Shown here piece by piece: positions 14,522-14,839 of a stretch of 14,839 nt of DNA (position 1 is the first letter of the stretch; each line of letters starts with the position of its first letter). The notes under the pieces were generated by a model. It was not told the origin of the DNA. It made no database searches and saw only the letters and a list, made by a program, of their open reading frames with translations. Made by a program: the position numbers and the translations under genes. Origin of the DNA: B8-G4 sp033720735 (GTDB lineage: Bacteria; Bacteroidota; Bacteroidia; Chitinophagales; Saprospiraceae). The stretch covers positions 1 to 14,839 of the forward strand of contig JAWWBX010000083.1 in assembly GCA_033720735.1 (NCBI GenBank), in the 5' to 3' direction.

Positions 14522-14571
14522 GAAAAAAGCCCTGAGAACCGCACCCCTCTCGGGTGTGCTGCTTCAGGGCT
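14522..14571 (-). terminator. intrinsic terminator after the 77-residue gene
   Basis: On the minus strand AGCCCTGA pairs with TCAGGGCT (8 base pairs), with an inner CACCC/GGGTG stem in the long loop, and is followed by six T before CTTTCC. It lies 28 bases after the stop of the small gene at 14600 and insulates the recA promoter region from upstream transcription. Confidence 0.9.
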
Positions 14572-14599
14572 ACGCACACTAACTTTTGCGTTTCGGGAA

Positions 14600-14833
14600 T
14601 CAGCTCATGGCCAATTCCATGTCCTGGTGGTGTTTCAGAATGCGTGCCACCGACTCCTTGCGTGGCGACAACTGCACCTGGCACAGGGACTGGTAGGTCT
14701 CCTGCATCCGCTCAAACTCTCGTTTCAGCGTGCTGTTTTGCCGGATGAGGTCACGAAGCATGAAGCTTTCGTCAGCACTCGTTTCTTGATACAATAACCG
14801 AAGACATTGATTCAGGGTAAAGCTTTGCTTCAT
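14600..14833 (-). CDS. small protein of unknown function
   Basis: A 77-residue soluble, probably all-helical protein: MKQSFTLNQCLRLLYQETSADES, then MLRDLIRQNSTLKREFERM, then LSPRKESVARILKHHQDMELAMS. Its pattern (a short N-terminal helix with LLYxETS, an acidic or polar helix, then a segment LSPxxESVxRIL) resembles small Bacteroidota proteins that look like N-terminal anti-sigma-type domains (a leucine-rich helix with an E-T/L-x-x-E step), but it lacks a membrane helix and I cannot name a family. ATG 14831-14833 is 6 bases from the window edge, so its promoter and upstream neighbour are not visible. The strong terminator downstream and a good stop context support a real expressed gene. Function unknown. 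Confidence 0.7.
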   Translation of the reverse strand: MKQSFTLNQCLRLLYQETSADESFMLRDLIRQNSTLKREFERMQETYQSLCQVQLSPRKESVARILKHHQDMELAMS

Positions 14834-14839
14834 ACAGTA

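Overview
The window looks like a core chromosomal segment of a Bacteroidota bacterium with fairly high GC (by eye a little above 50 percent), possibly of the Saprospiria or a neighbouring class; that placement is inference. Phylum signs are the very long SecA (about 1100 residues), an extended RodA, a 2TM-domain protein, a DUF4294 protein, a PD40/OmpA protein, the tgt-lptG gene pair, few Shine-Dalgarno sequences, and upstream motifs of the Bacteroidota TAnnTTTG type. I see no tRNA or rRNA gene, CRISPR array, insertion sequence, prophage, restriction system or toxin-antitoxin system.

Layout. Positions 1-3077 (minus) are a tight operon read leftward: a secreted SPOR-domain protein, rodA, tgt and the first 37 codons of lptG. 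It joins cell-wall elongation, tRNA queuosine modification and LPS export. Positions 3104-6549 (minus) are secA with its own promoter and terminator. A lipoprotein of unknown function (6611-7411, plus) diverges from secA and converges on a 2TM-domain protein (7413-7766, minus). A class I methyltransferase (7860-8570, plus) converges on a large PD40/OmpA envelope protein (8571-10313, minus). From 10486 a plus-strand cluster encodes a secreted DUF4294 protein, diphosphomevalonate decarboxylase and an exported rhodanese. It converges on a small acidic lipoprotein (12665-13180, minus). recA (13351-14412, minus) and a 77-residue protein (14600-14833, minus) close the window, each followed by a strong intrinsic terminator.

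The longest gene-free stretches are 14413-14599, 10314-10485, 13181-13350 and 3078-3243, each under 190 bases; their hairpins and promoter-like motifs are listed. The most interesting points are a Tgt without the three cysteines of the usual zinc site, a diphosphomevalonate decarboxylase frame with no ordinary start codon, a nested dyad in the recA leader, and opposed promoter-like motifs between secA and the lipoprotein gene. I did not find a convincing new multi-gene system; most genes here are housekeeping or envelope genes.
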